From assembly GCA_934446675.1 (NCBI GenBank), contig CAKSEL010000002.1:62001-126000 (forward strand): DNA of 64,000 bases. Direction: 5' to 3'. The DNA comes from an uncultured Eubacteriales bacterium. GTDB lineage: Bacteria > Bacillota > Clostridia > Oscillospirales > CAG-382. The stretch's first letter is position 1, and every line of letters begins with the position of its first letter. Under the pieces are notes generated by a model. It searched no databases and was not told where the DNA came from. It saw only the letters and a list, made by a program, of their open reading frames with translations. A program made the position numbers and the translations under genes. Below are positions 24,590-34,600 of this stretch, piece by piece.

Positions 24590-25459
24590 ATGTTTATCTC
24601 AAATATCGACAAGGCAAAGGTACTTATCCAGGCTCTGCCTTACATACAGGAATACTACGGAAAGACCGTCGTTGTAAAGTACGGCGGAAACGCAATGACA
24701 AACGACGGTTTAAAGCAGGCGGTAATATCCGACCTTGTACTGCTTAAGCTCGTCGGAATAAACGTCGTTCTGGTACACGGCGGCGGCCCCGAAATATCGT
24801 CAATGCTTGACAGGCTCGGCGTTGAAACCAAGTTTATAAACGGTCTGAGATACACCTCGGACGAGGCGGTTGAAGTCGTACAGATGGTACTTGCCGGAAA
24901 GACAAACAAGGATCTTGTAAACAAGATAAACGCAATCGGCGGCAGCGCCGTCGGTCTTTCGGGCATAGACGGAGGTCTTATAAAGGCTAAAAAGCTCTCG
25001 GACGGCATAAACGATTTCGGAAACGTAGGAGAAATAGTCGAAGTCAACACAAAAATCGTGACCGACAACATAAAAAACGGATTTATTCCCGTAATCGCGA
25101 CGGTTGCGACGGGCTGCGACGGTGAAAGCCCCGTATACAACATAAACGCAGACACTGCGGCTGCCGAAATTGCAATAGCTCTCGGCGCGGAAAAGCTTAT
25201 TCTGCTTACCGACATAAAGGGGCTTATGAGAGACGTAAAGGACGAGGATTCGCTTATATCCGTCGTTAAGCTTTCGGAAATAGAAACGCTGAAAGCAGAG
25301 GGTATAATCAAGGGCGGCATGATTCCCAAAGTTGACTGCTGCGCTCAAACCGTAAAAAACGGCGTAAAGCGCGCCCACATAATCGACGGCAGACTGCTCC
25401 ACTCGATACTCATAGAAATGCTTTCCGACGAAGGTATCGGAACAATGTTTACCGAATAA
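24590..25459 (+). CDS. argB: Acetylglutamate kinase
   Basis: A 289-residue kinase that phosphorylates N-acetylglutamate. The amino-acid kinase fold shows VVKYGGNAM (catalytic Lys and Gly loop), VLVHGGGPEISSML, NINADTAAAEIAIALGAEKL and LLTDIKGLM. The N-terminal helix (residues about 3-20, KAKVLIQALPYIQEYYGK) is the segment that in arginine-sensitive forms mediates hexamer formation, so feedback inhibition by arginine is likely but not proved. It lies 28 bp after argJ. Confidence 0.98.
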   Translation: MFISNIDKAKVLIQALPYIQEYYGKTVVVKYGGNAMTNDGLKQAVISDLVLLKLVGINVVLVHGGGPEISSMLDRLGVETKFINGLRYTSDEAVEVVQMVLAGKTNKDLVNKINAIGGSAVGLSGIDGGLIKAKKLSDGINDFGNVGEIVEVNTKIVTDNIKNGFIPVIATVATGCDGESPVYNINADTAAAEIAIALGAEKLILLTDIKGLMRDVKDEDSLISVVKLSEIETLKAEGIIKGGMIPKVDCCAQTVKNGVKRAHIIDGRLLHSILIEMLSDEGIGTMFTE

Positions 25460-25492
25460 AACAAGCTTACGTTATTTAAAGAGAAGTTGAAT

Positions 25493-26668
25493 ATGAATAC
25501 AAAAGAACTTGATCAGAAATACATAATGTCAACATATTCGCGCCACGAGCCGGTTATAGGCCATGCAAAGGGCTGCGTACTGTACGGCGAGGACGGAAAA
25601 GAGTATCTCGATTTCGGCAGCGGCATAGGAACGCTCAGTCTCGGTTCCTGCGACGGCGGTTACATTTCGGCTGTCACGGCGCAGCTTGAAAAAACTCAGC
25701 ACGTTTCAAACTACTTTGCAAGCGCTCCAGCCTCCCATCTTGCCGAAAAGCTCATGACGCTTACCGGATATTCCAAAGTCTTTTTCTGCAACTCCGGTGC
25801 CGAAGCCAACGAATGTGCTATAAAAATTGCGCGAAAATACAGCTTTGACAAGTACGGCAAAAACAGAAACACCATAATCACCTTTGACAAGTCGTTTCAC
25901 GGCAGAACCGTAACCACTCTTTCCGCAACGGGTCAGGACGTTTTTCACAACTACTTTTTCCCGTTTACAGAAGGTTTCAGATACTGCGAATTCAACAGCA
26001 AAGACGCCCTTAAAGCTGCGCTTACCGACGATGTTTGTGCCGTCATGTTCGAGTGCATACAGGGCGAAGGCGGCGTAAACGTCATGGACGGCGATTTTGC
26101 GGCGTTTATGAAAGAACAGTGCGAAAAGCGCGACATACTGCTTGTATGCGACGAGGTTCAGACCGGCGTCGGAAGAACCGGAACGCTGTATTCGTTTGAA
26201 TCTTTCGGAATAAGACCCGACATTTTCACAAGCGCAAAAGGTCTTGCGGGCGGACTTCCGATAGGCGCTGCGATAGTCGGTGAAAAGTGTGCGGACGTTC
26301 TCACGCGCGGAACTCACGGCTCGACTTTCGGCGCAAATCCCGTTTCATGCGCCGCGGCGAACTACGTTATCTCAAAAATAAGCGAAAAAAGTTTTCTTGA
26401 AAACGTAAATAAGAACGGCGAATATCTCAAAAACGCACTTTCAAAGATCGGCGGCAGCAAAAATCTCGGCGTCCGCGGCAAAGGGCTTATGCTCGGCATA
26501 AAAACAAGCGTTCCTACGTCGGAATTTGCCGACAAGGCTCTCGAAAACGGATTATTTGTACTCACAGCCGGAAAAGACGTTATAAGAATTCTGCCTCCGC
26601 TTGTTATAACCAAAGAGGAGATCGACAAGGGCGTCGCTATTCTCGAAAAAACCTTCTCTCAATTCTGA
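25493..26668 (+). CDS. argD: Acetylornithine aminotransferase
   Basis: A 391-residue class III PLP-dependent aminotransferase acting on N-acetylglutamate semialdehyde. NSGAEANECAIKIARKY, ITFDKSFHGRT, VCDEVQTGVGRTGTLYSFE and FTSAKGLAGGLPIGA (the PLP lysine) are in the right order. The ATG at 25493 follows AAGAGAAG; a TTG two codons earlier is possible. It is 33 bp after argB in the operon. Confidence 0.97.
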   Translation: MNTKELDQKYIMSTYSRHEPVIGHAKGCVLYGEDGKEYLDFGSGIGTLSLGSCDGGYISAVTAQLEKTQHVSNYFASAPASHLAEKLMTLTGYSKVFFCNSGAEANECAIKIARKYSFDKYGKNRNTIITFDKSFHGRTVTTLSATGQDVFHNYFFPFTEGFRYCEFNSKDALKAALTDDVCAVMFECIQGEGGVNVMDGDFAAFMKEQCEKRDILLVCDEVQTGVGRTGTLYSFESFGIRPDIFTSAKGLAGGLPIGAAIVGEKCADVLTRGTHGSTFGANPVSCAAANYVISKISEKSFLENVNKNGEYLKNALSKIGGSKNLGVRGKGLMLGIKTSVPTSEFADKALENGLFVLTAGKDVIRILPPLVITKEEIDKGVAILEKTFSQF

Positions 26669-26692
26669 AAAACTCAAAAGGAAGATATAAAG

Positions 26693-27601
26693 ATGAAAAA
26701 AGACTTACTTAAAATGCAGGATCTTTCCAAAGACGAGCTTATGAACTTGCTTGAGCTTGCGGAAAAGCTGAAATACGAAAAAAAACACGGAATACCGCAT
26801 GAAATTTTAAAGGGCAAAACCCTCGGCATGATTTTTGAAAAATCCTCGACGAGAACCCGTGTATCCTTTGAAACCGGCATTTATCAGCTCGGCGGAACAG
26901 GTTTATTTTTAAGCTCCAAGGAAACTCAGCTCGGCAGAGGAGAGCCTATAAAGGACACTGCGCGCGTACTTTCACGTTATCTTGACGGAATCATGATACG
27001 CACTTTCGGTCAGGAGATCGTCGAAGAGCTTGCGGAATATGCGTCGATCCCCATAATAAACGCGCTTACGGACTATGCGCACCCGTGTCAGGTCCTTGCG
27101 GACTTACTTACGATAAAAGAATACAAGGGCGGATTTGACGGCAAAAAGATGTGCTTTATCGGCGACGGAAACAACATGGCAAATTCTCTTATCGTCGGCG
27201 GACTGCTTGCCGGAATGGACGTTGCGGTTGCAACACCGGAAGATTACCGTCCGGACAAGTCTGTTCTTGACTTTGCCGCAAAATACGGTTCAAAGTTTAC
27301 GCTTACGACAAGTATTACCGACGCCGCGCGCGATTCCGACGCCGTATTTACCGACGTATGGTCGAGCATGGGCATGGAAAGCGAAATTGAAAAGAGAAAG
27401 AAAGATTTTGCCGGATTCCAGATAAATGACGAAGTCATGGCAGCCGCAAACAAGGGTGCTATCGTTCAGCACTGTCTGCCGGCTCACCGCGGAGAAGAAA
27501 TCACAGCAGAGGTCTTTGAGGCTCATGCAAACGAGATATTTGACGAGGCTGAAAACAGACTTCATGCGCAGAAAGCCGTTATGGCAACGCTGATGAAGTG
27601 A
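26693..27601 (+). CDS. argF: Ornithine carbamoyltransferase
   Basis: A 302-residue enzyme that makes citrulline from ornithine and carbamoyl phosphate. The carbamoyl phosphate site SSTRTRVSFE, the DYAHPCQVLAD block, the WSSMGME region and HCLPAHRGEE are intact. Length and motifs fit the anabolic form. It is the last gene of argGHCJBDF; only a weak hairpin follows, and then foldback element A begins within about 40 bp. Confidence 0.97.
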   Translation: MKKDLLKMQDLSKDELMNLLELAEKLKYEKKHGIPHEILKGKTLGMIFEKSSTRTRVSFETGIYQLGGTGLFLSSKETQLGRGEPIKDTARVLSRYLDGIMIRTFGQEIVEELAEYASIPIINALTDYAHPCQVLADLLTIKEYKGGFDGKKMCFIGDGNNMANSLIVGGLLAGMDVAVATPEDYRPDKSVLDFAAKYGSKFTLTTSITDAARDSDAVFTDVWSSMGMESEIEKRKKDFAGFQINDEVMAAANKGAIVQHCLPAHRGEEITAEVFEAHANEIFDEAENRLHAQKAVMATLMK

Positions 27602-27639
27602 CGCTGCGCTGAGCACGGTTTGGGAGCGGCTGTGTTTTT

Positions 27640-28545
27640 ATTGGTTTGGGGGGAAACGGGAAATTCTCTTCAAAGTGCAACTTTGTACTGACGCTTTTCT
27701 ACGGAGAAAAGCGGTCGAAAAGCCGTTCGCGGCTCAGACGCCGCCGCGAAAGCGTGGCTTTATTTTCCACACAAAATTGTATCGTCGGTAAAAGTCTTAT
27801 TACCTCCGAAATTCTCTATTTTCGCTCGCAGACGCTCCGCGCTGCTCGATGGGGTTGGTATCTAAATATAGTTTTGATCGACACGGTTCAACTTTTATGC
27901 CATGTCACGTTGCGGTCTGCGTAAACTTTGTTTTAGGCTCAAACGTGCAATTTTTATGCGTTATTACACAGTCAACAGGACTTATTTTTGTGCCCAGCTT
28001 GCCTATCGGCAAGAAACTTGGTTCAAATGTTACTTTTGTGTTTGGCTGAGTTATGCTTGGTTTGGGCGAAAACAGGTGACTTTCTTCAAAGTGCGACTTT
28101 GTATCTCCGCTTTGTCTTTGTAAGCGCGGTTCAGTGCGATTTAGTGCAGAACTGTATTCTTATCCAACCAAACATAAAAGTAAAATTCAGCCGTAGTCAT
28201 CTCGCGACAGCGAGCTGGGCAGAAAAATAAGTCCTGTTGACTGCTTGAATATATTAAAAATGACACTTGCGCCAAAATAGTTTGGTTTTGTACAGAACCC
28301 CATATCCGCGCGCCTGTCGCGCGGCGATTTCGCAACACAACCTCGTAGACAATGCGAAATGAGGATTTTGTGGTTTTCGGAGGCGCAGTTAGTTGCGGTA
28401 GGCGAAATCCTCCACGTAGCCGCGCTTTCGCTGCGGCGTTTGAGCGGCGAAAATCTTTTGTCCACCTTTTCGATTCCGAAAAGTCGGTGAATAGACTTGC
28501 AAGTGGAAGTGGATAATCTGTTTTAGCCAAAGACAGGCAAAAATC
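27640..28545. mobile_element. Foldback element A: ~0.9-kb non-coding element with nested inverted repeats
   Basis: There is no protein gene in this stretch. Its halves are diverged inverted copies of each other. Outer arms: GCTCAGACGCCGCCGCGAAA (near 27747) against the reverse of CTTTCGCTGCGGCGTTTGAG (near 28425). Inner arms at 27969-28048 and 28164-28243 share CAGTCAACAGGACTT exactly. The same blocks, in the same order, recur at 61.36-62.27 kb, so this is a dispersed family. Both outer ends carry CTTTTCG/GATTCCGAAAAG-type sequence on at least one side. Limits are set by where similarity to copy B fades and are good to about 20 bp. Mobility is inferred from two copies with repeats at the ends. 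Confidence 0.75.
27969..28243. repeat. Inner inverted repeat pair of element A
   Basis: Left arm 27969-28048 begins CAGTCAACAGGACTTA and ends near TTTGGCTG; right arm 28164-28243 begins near CCAACCAAACAT and ends AAGTCCTGTTGACTG. Each arm holds its own small palindrome, CTTGCC-TATC-GGCAAG on the left and CTCGC-GACA-GCGAG (28201-28214) on the right, the latter preceded by GTAG at 28193. The arms are about 115 bp apart. Confidence 0.8.
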
Positions 28546-28553
28546 CGCCAAGC

Positions 28554-28588
28554 GCAAAAAAATAAGCACCCCGTCAAGTAAGGTGCTT
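28554..28588 (-). terminator. Terminator overlapping the end of the 28574 gene
   Basis: Minus strand: AAGCACC (inside the last codons) pairs with GGTGCTT, followed by ATTTTTTT. The stop codon TGA lies in the hairpin loop. Confidence 0.8.
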
Positions 28589-28918
28589 GTCATAGTAAAC
28601 CGTAAAAGTTTTTTGTTCGGAGGAATTAAGCTCCGTTCCGGAAAAAACCGCGCCGTCAAGGCTCATAAACTCCCAGACTGATAATTCGTCAATTCTGAAC
28701 CTGAACGCGCTCGACACGCCAAACGTCAGCTCGATAATGCCGTCGTCAACAATGTTCAGATGTCCGTCGCGTCCGATTATCAGATCTTCTCCGTCCGGAT
28801 TCTTTATGCTTGCATATTTTACGTGCGTGTCATGCAGCTTTTTGCATATCATTCTGCTCTGCGCCGCGTTTTTGCCGCCGGACGAAAATTTCCCGAAAAC
28901 CGCGGATATTATACCCAT
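28574..28918 (-). CDS. Hypothetical small protein
   Basis: A 114-residue protein I do not recognise. It begins MGIISAVFGKFSSGGKNAAQ, then a compact beta-rich part: DLIIGRDGHLNIVDDGIIEL, FRIDELSVWEFMSLDGAVF, and a C-terminal TFTVYYDKHLT. There is no signal peptide or membrane segment; it is probably cytoplasmic. The ATG at 28918 has GGAG 11 bases upstream; an in-frame TTG six bases earlier is too close to it. The downstream terminator hairpin overlaps the stop codon. It lies between element A and purA, divergent from purA. Confidence 0.7.
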   Translation of the reverse strand: MGIISAVFGKFSSGGKNAAQSRMICKKLHDTHVKYASIKNPDGEDLIIGRDGHLNIVDDGIIELTFGVSSAFRFRIDELSVWEFMSLDGAVFSGTELNSSEQKTFTVYYDKHLT

Positions 28919-29087
28919 ATTCAAACTATCTCCGTATCAGAAAATACGAATTTATTTTACCACAGACATTATCAATAACACAATATATATATTGTAACAT
29001 TTTTGTGCGCGGCAAATGTTTGTAGATACGTCCAAAAAAGGCGCGTTTATATGCGTCAAAGTCTACACTTCACCGATGTGCGGCTTA

Positions 29088-29116
29088 TTGACAAACACCG
29101 CGGATTATTATATAAT
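29088..29116 (+). promoter_or_regulatory. Consensus promoter of the purA-carAB-dapF-dapL region
   Basis: Perfect TTGACA (29088-29093), 17-bp spacer and perfect TATAAT (29111-29116), giving a leader of about 80 nt before purA. Confidence 0.8.
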
Positions 29117-29202
29117 AATTTGTCGGGGGCTGCGCGCAGATACGCACGCTCCGTCCGAAAAAGGAACACACAAAATATAAATTGAAAGGTGAGCTAATCA
29201 AA

Positions 29203-30483
29203 ATGCTAACTGCAATTTCAGGAATTAACTGGGGCGACGAAGGAAAGGGCCGCATGGTCGATCTTCTTTCCGAAAACGCCGACTACGTCGTAAGATACCA
29301 GGGCGGAAACAACGCCGGCCACACCGTTATCAACGAGTACGGAGAATTCAAGCTCAATCTTCTCCCGTCGGGTATTTGCCGCAAAAACGTCGTCAACATC
29401 ATGGGCAACGGAATGGTTATAGACCTTGCGCATCTTGTAGGCGAAATTGAAAGAGTCAGAGAAAAGGGCGTTTCCGTTTCTCCCGAAAATCTCAAAATAA
29501 GCGACAAAGCGACTATCGTTCTTCCCTATCATGTTCAGCTTGACATTCTTGAAGAAACCCGCCTCACACAGGTCACCGGCAAGCCCTACGGCTCTACAAG
29601 ACGCGGAATAGCTCCCGTCTACGGCGACAAATACATGAAAAAGACCATCAGAATGTCCGACCTTTTCTTTGAGGACGATCTTCGCGAAAAGGTAAAAGAC
29701 ATCGTTACATGGAAAAATCTTCTCATTCACAACGGCTACGGTGCGGACGAAGTTAAGCCCGAGGACATAATGGACTGGCTCCACACCTACGGCGAAAAAT
29801 TAAAGCCTTACGTTACCGACGTCGGCAAAATTCTCTACGAGGCAAACAAATCCGGCAAGAGCATTATTTTCGAGGCTCAGCTCGGGGCTTTGCGCGATAT
29901 TGATTTCGGTATTTATCCTTATACTTCATCATCTTCCACAATTTCGGCTTACGCTCCCATAGGCGCCGGTATTCCCGGAATGAAGCTTGACAAGAGCATA
30001 GGCATTATGAAGGCGTATTCGACTTGCGTAGGCGCAGGTCCGTTCACCGTAAGAATGTCGGGAGATGAAGCCGAAGAACTCAGAAAAGCCGGCAACGAAT
30101 ACGGTGCGGCAACGGGCAGACCGAGAGAAGTAGGCGCGTTTGACGTGGTTGCGTCCAAGTACGGCGTAATGCTCCAGGGTACCGATGAGGTTGCGCTGAC
30201 AAAGCTTGACGTGCTTTCGTATCTTGACAAGATTCCCGTCTGCGTTGCATACGATATTGACGGCGAAATTACAACCGATTTTCCCTGCGGAAAGCGTCTT
30301 GACATCGCAAAGCCGGTTATAAAGTACCTTGACGGCTGGAAATGCGACATTTCGGCTTGCAGAAAGCCTGAGGATCTTCCCGAAAAGGCAAGAGAGTACA
30401 TTGATTTCATCTCAAAGTCCGTCGGCTGTTATATCAAATATATTTCCGTCGGCGCAAGCAGAGAGGCATATATAGAAGCATAA
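29203..30483 (+). CDS. purA: Adenylosuccinate synthetase
   Basis: A 426-residue GTP-dependent enzyme that converts IMP and aspartate to adenylosuccinate, the first committed step to AMP. The P-loop GDEGKG lies at 11-16; GGNNAGHTV is the IMP site, STRRGIAPVYGDK, EAQLGALRDIDFG and TGRPREVGAFD complete the site. The ATG at 29203 follows AAAGGTGAG; an upstream in-frame TTG at 29182 is the base of that site. A hairpin separates it from carA. Confidence 0.98.
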   Translation: MLTAISGINWGDEGKGRMVDLLSENADYVVRYQGGNNAGHTVINEYGEFKLNLLPSGICRKNVVNIMGNGMVIDLAHLVGEIERVREKGVSVSPENLKISDKATIVLPYHVQLDILEETRLTQVTGKPYGSTRRGIAPVYGDKYMKKTIRMSDLFFEDDLREKVKDIVTWKNLLIHNGYGADEVKPEDIMDWLHTYGEKLKPYVTDVGKILYEANKSGKSIIFEAQLGALRDIDFGIYPYTSSSSTISAYAPIGAGIPGMKLDKSIGIMKAYSTCVGAGPFTVRMSGDEAEELRKAGNEYGAATGRPREVGAFDVVASKYGVMLQGTDEVALTKLDVLSYLDKIPVCVAYDIDGEITTDFPCGKRLDIAKPVIKYLDGWKCDISACRKPEDLPEKAREYIDFISKSVGCYIKYISVGASREAYIEA

Positions 30484-30487
30484 CAAC

Positions 30488-30519
30488 AAGGGTGTTGGGG
30501 TTTTAACTTCGGCACCCTT
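30488..30519 (+). terminator. Hairpin between purA and carA
   Basis: AAGGGTG (30488-30494) pairs with CACCCTT (30513-30519), then AACTTTAAAAA. The T-run is poor, so read-through into carA is likely; it may be a weak terminator or part of a carA leader. Confidence 0.45.
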
Positions 30520-30545
30520 AACTTTAAAAATACGGAGGAAAAACT

Positions 30546-31634
30546 GTGTCAAAAGCTTATTTGATTTTGGAAAACGGCAGGATTTTCGAGGGTGAATCCT
30601 TCGGAGCAAAAGCCGAAACAACGGGCGAAGTCGTATTCACAACCGGAATGACGGGATACCTTGAAACGCTCACCGATCCGAGCTATTCGGGACAGATCGT
30701 AGTTCAGACCTTTCCGCTTATAGGAAACTACGGCGTAATACCCGAAGATTTTGAAAGCGAAAAACCTCATCTCAAAGGCTATGTCGTAAGAGAAGTCTGC
30801 GGCAAACCGTCAAACTTCAGATGCGGCGGAAAACTCTCGGATTTTCTCGAAAAGAGCGGAATTCCCGGAATCTGCGGCATAGACACGAGAGCGCTCACGA
30901 GAATAGTCCGCGAACACGGCGTCATGAACGGCAGCATTGTCTTTGACTGCGAAAATCTCGAAGAAAAGCTGAAAACCGTAAAGAATTACTCCGTAAAAGA
31001 CCCGGTAGAGCTTGTAAGCGCAAAAAACACGGTTTTGACCTCCCCGTTTGCAAAATACAAGGTTGCGTTATATGATTTCGGCGCAAAAAAGAGCATTGCG
31101 GACGAACTTATCGAACGCGACTGCGAGGTTCATGTATTCAGTGCCGATTCAAGCGCCGAAGATATATTAAGCATAAAGCCCGACGGCATAATGCTGTCCA
31201 ACGGTCCCGGCGACCCCAAGGACAACGTATTTGTAATCGAACAGCTTAAAATACTTGCAGAGAAAAAGATCCCGATATTCGGAATATGTCTCGGACATCA
31301 GCTCCTTGCCCTCTCACAGGGTGCGGACACGCACAAATTAAAGTACGGTCACAGAGGCGCAAACCAGCCCGTCGTAGAAACAGCCACCGGCAAGGTATTC
31401 ATCACAAGCCAGAATCACGGCTACGCCGTATCAACGGAAAATCTGCCGTCAAACTGCCGCGTATCTTTCCTTAACGCAAACGACTCGACCTGCGAAGGTA
31501 TTGAGTACACCGATATGCCGGCGTTTACCGTGCAGTTCCACCCCGAGGCAAGTGCCGGACCGCTTGACACAAAGTTTTTATTTGACAAATTCTTGGAGCT
31601 TATAAAGGAGGTAAATTTCAATGCCGTTAAATAA
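30546..31634 (+). CDS. carA: Carbamoyl-phosphate synthase small (glutaminase) subunit
   Basis: A 362-residue class I amidotransferase subunit that releases ammonia from glutamine. The N-terminal CPSase domain (TTGEVVFTTGMTGYLETLTD, CGIDTRALTRIVREHG) is followed by the glutaminase with nucleophile Cys in FGICLGHQLLALS and His/Glu in VQFHPEAS. The GTG at 30546 follows CGGAGG with eight bases. Its last 14 bp overlap carB, which indicates translational coupling and equal output of both subunits. Confidence 0.98.
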   Translation: MSKAYLILENGRIFEGESFGAKAETTGEVVFTTGMTGYLETLTDPSYSGQIVVQTFPLIGNYGVIPEDFESEKPHLKGYVVREVCGKPSNFRCGGKLSDFLEKSGIPGICGIDTRALTRIVREHGVMNGSIVFDCENLEEKLKTVKNYSVKDPVELVSAKNTVLTSPFAKYKVALYDFGAKKSIADELIERDCEVHVFSADSSAEDILSIKPDGIMLSNGPGDPKDNVFVIEQLKILAEKKIPIFGICLGHQLLALSQGADTHKLKYGHRGANQPVVETATGKVFITSQNHGYAVSTENLPSNCRVSFLNANDSTCEGIEYTDMPAFTVQFHPEASAGPLDTKFLFDKFLELIKEVNFNAVK

Positions 31635-34600
31635 GGATATAAAACGCGTAATGGTAATCGGCTCAGGCCCTATAATTATAGGTCAGGCTGCGGAATTCGA
31701 CTATGCCGGCGCACAGGCATGCCGCGCGCTCAAAGAAGCCGGTCTTGAAGTTATCCTCGTAAACTCAAACCCCGCAACCATTATGACCGACAACATAATG
31801 GCAGACAAAATATATATCGAGCCGTTAAATCTTGAAACGGTAAAGAGAATTATAGAAAAAGAACGTCCCGACAGTCTGCTGTCCTCTCTCGGCGGTCAGA
31901 CAGGTCTTACGCTTTCGATGCAGCTTGCAAAAGAAGGCTTCCTTGACAAAATGGGCGTAAAACTTCTCGGCGCAAAGCCCGAAACCATAGACAAAGCCGA
32001 GGACAGACAGATGTTCAAGGACACCATGGAGTCTATCGGTCAGCCCACAATTCCGTCAAAGGTAGTTACGGACCTGAATTCGGCTCTCGCGTTTGCCGAG
32101 GAAATAGGCTACCCGGTTATCGTCCGTCCGGCATTCACACTCGGCGGCACCGGCGGAGGTATTGCGCAGAACGTCGAAGAGCTCACAGAGACTGCTACAA
32201 ACGGACTCAGGCTCTCGCCCATTACGCAGATACTCGTGGAAAAGTGCATATCCGGCTGGAAAGAGATAGAATTTGAAGTAATGCGCGACAGCAAGGGCAA
32301 CGCCATAACCGTGTGCAGCATGGAAAACTTTGACCCCGTCGGTATTCACACCGGCGACTCTATTGTTGCAGCTCCATGTCTTACGCTTTCCGACAAGGAA
32401 TATCAGATGCTGCGTACTGCAGCGCTGAAAATCATAAACACGCTGAAAGTCGAGGGCGGCTGCAACTGCCAGTTTGCACTCAATCCCGACAGTTTTGACT
32501 ATGCGGTAATTGAAGTAAATCCGAGAGTTTCGCGTTCTTCGGCGCTCGCGTCAAAGGCTACGGGCTATCCTATCGCAAAGGTTGCGACAAAAATCGCAAT
32601 CGGCTATACGCTCGACGAAATAACCAATGCCGTTACGGGCAAGACAAGCGCGTGCTTTGAACCGGCGCTTGACTACGTTGTTGTAAAGTTCCCGAAGTGG
32701 CCGTTTGACAAGTTTGTTTACGCCAAAAGAAAGCTCGGAACCCAGATGAAGGCGACCGGCGAGGTCATGGCTATCGGTCAGAGCTTTGAAGAGGCTCTCA
32801 TGAAAGCCGTAAGAGGTGCGGAAATAAAGCATACAAGTTTAAATCAGCCCTCTCTTTACGCGCTTTCCGACGACGAACTCATAAGCATGATGAGAGAATG
32901 TACCGACGAGAGGCTTTTCGTGATATACGAGCTTTTAAAGCGCGGAAAGAGCGCCGAATTTATACACGAAGAAACAAAGATAGATATGTTCTTCCTCGAA
33001 AAGCTCATAAACATTCTCGATATGGAAAATGTGCTTAAAAAAGGCGAAATTTCCGACAAACTCTATCTCAGGGCAAAGAAAATGGGCTTTACCGACAGGC
33101 ACATTGAAGAACTGACCGGAAAACCCGTCACGAACAAGCTGTATGCAGGCTTTAAGATGGTTGACACGTGCGCTGCCGAGTTCTCTGCGGAAACGCCTTA
33201 CTTCTATTCATCATATGATGAGGAAAACGAAGCCGCTGAATTTTTAGACGAGATAAAAGACAGAAAAAAGACTATAATCGTATTCGGTTCCGGTCCTATC
33301 AGAATAGGTCAGGGCATAGAATTCGACTATGCGTCGGTTCACTGCGTGCGCTCGCTCAAACAGCTCGGCTATGAGGTAGTTATCGTCAACAACAACCCAG
33401 AAACCGTCTCGACCGACTTTGACACTGCGGACAGACTTTACTTTGAACCGCTTACTGACGAGGACGTTATGAACATTCTCAAAACCGAAAAGCCTTACGG
33501 CGCGGTAGTCGCGTTCGGCGGTCAGACAGCAATAAAGCTCACATCGTTCTTGGACAAAATCGGCGTGAAAATTCTCGGCACAAGCGCGCAGAGCATTGAC
33601 GCGGCAGAGGACAGAAAGCTGTTCGACGCACTTCTCGAAAGACTGAACATCAAGCGTCCTGCCGGATATACGGTATTTACCGAGGACGAGGCTCTCGCCG
33701 TTGCAAAGCGCATAGGCTATCCCGTTCTCATGCGTCCGTCATATGTTCTCGGCGGTCAGAACATGATAATAGCCCAGAACGACGACGACATAAAAGAGTA
33801 TATGAAAATTATACTCACCCACACCGACAAAAATCCGATACTCATAGACAAGTATCTCATGGGACTTGAAATAGAAGTAGACGCCATATGCGACGGCAAG
33901 GATATTCTTATCCCCGGCATCATGGAGCACGTCGAAAGAACCGGCGTACATTCGGGAGACTCCATTGCGGTATATCCGGCGCAGAAGCTTTCGGACAGCA
34001 TGAAAGAGGAAATTCTCGAAACCACAAAAAAACTTGCCCTTGCGCTCAACACGCGCGGTCTTGTCAACATTCAGTATCTCATTCACGACGACGGACTGTA
34101 CGTTATAGAAGTAAACCCGCGTTCCTCGCGAACCATTCCCTATATCAGCAAGGTTACGGGAATACCTATGGTCGATATTGCAACGCGCACCATGATAGGC
34201 AAAGAATCAAATCCCGAAAAGACAGAAACCTTAGCGGAAATAGGATACGGCACGGGAATTTATCCCGACAGCCCGTACATTGCGGTAAAGGTGCCGGTAT
34301 TCTCGTTTGAAAAGCTCGGCGGAGTTGACTCGATGTTAGGTCCCGAAATGAAATCGACAGGCGAGGTTCTCGGCATTGCAAGCTCTCTCAAAGAGGCTAT
34401 CTGCAAAGGTCTTATAGCCGCAGGCTACAAGATGACGAGAAAGGGCGGAATACTCATAACCGTCCGCGACAGCGACAAAGAGGAGATTCCCGAAGTTGCT
34501 GAAAAGTTCTACAATCTCGAATTCAAGATATATGCCTCCGAAGGAACCGGAAAAACGCTGCGTGCTGCCGAAATCCCCTGCGAAACGGTAAACGGCAGCG

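Noticed and set aside
27640..28545. Short ORFs within foldback element A
   Set aside because: All are under 180 codons, lack ribosome sites, overlap on both strands and are not preserved in copy B.
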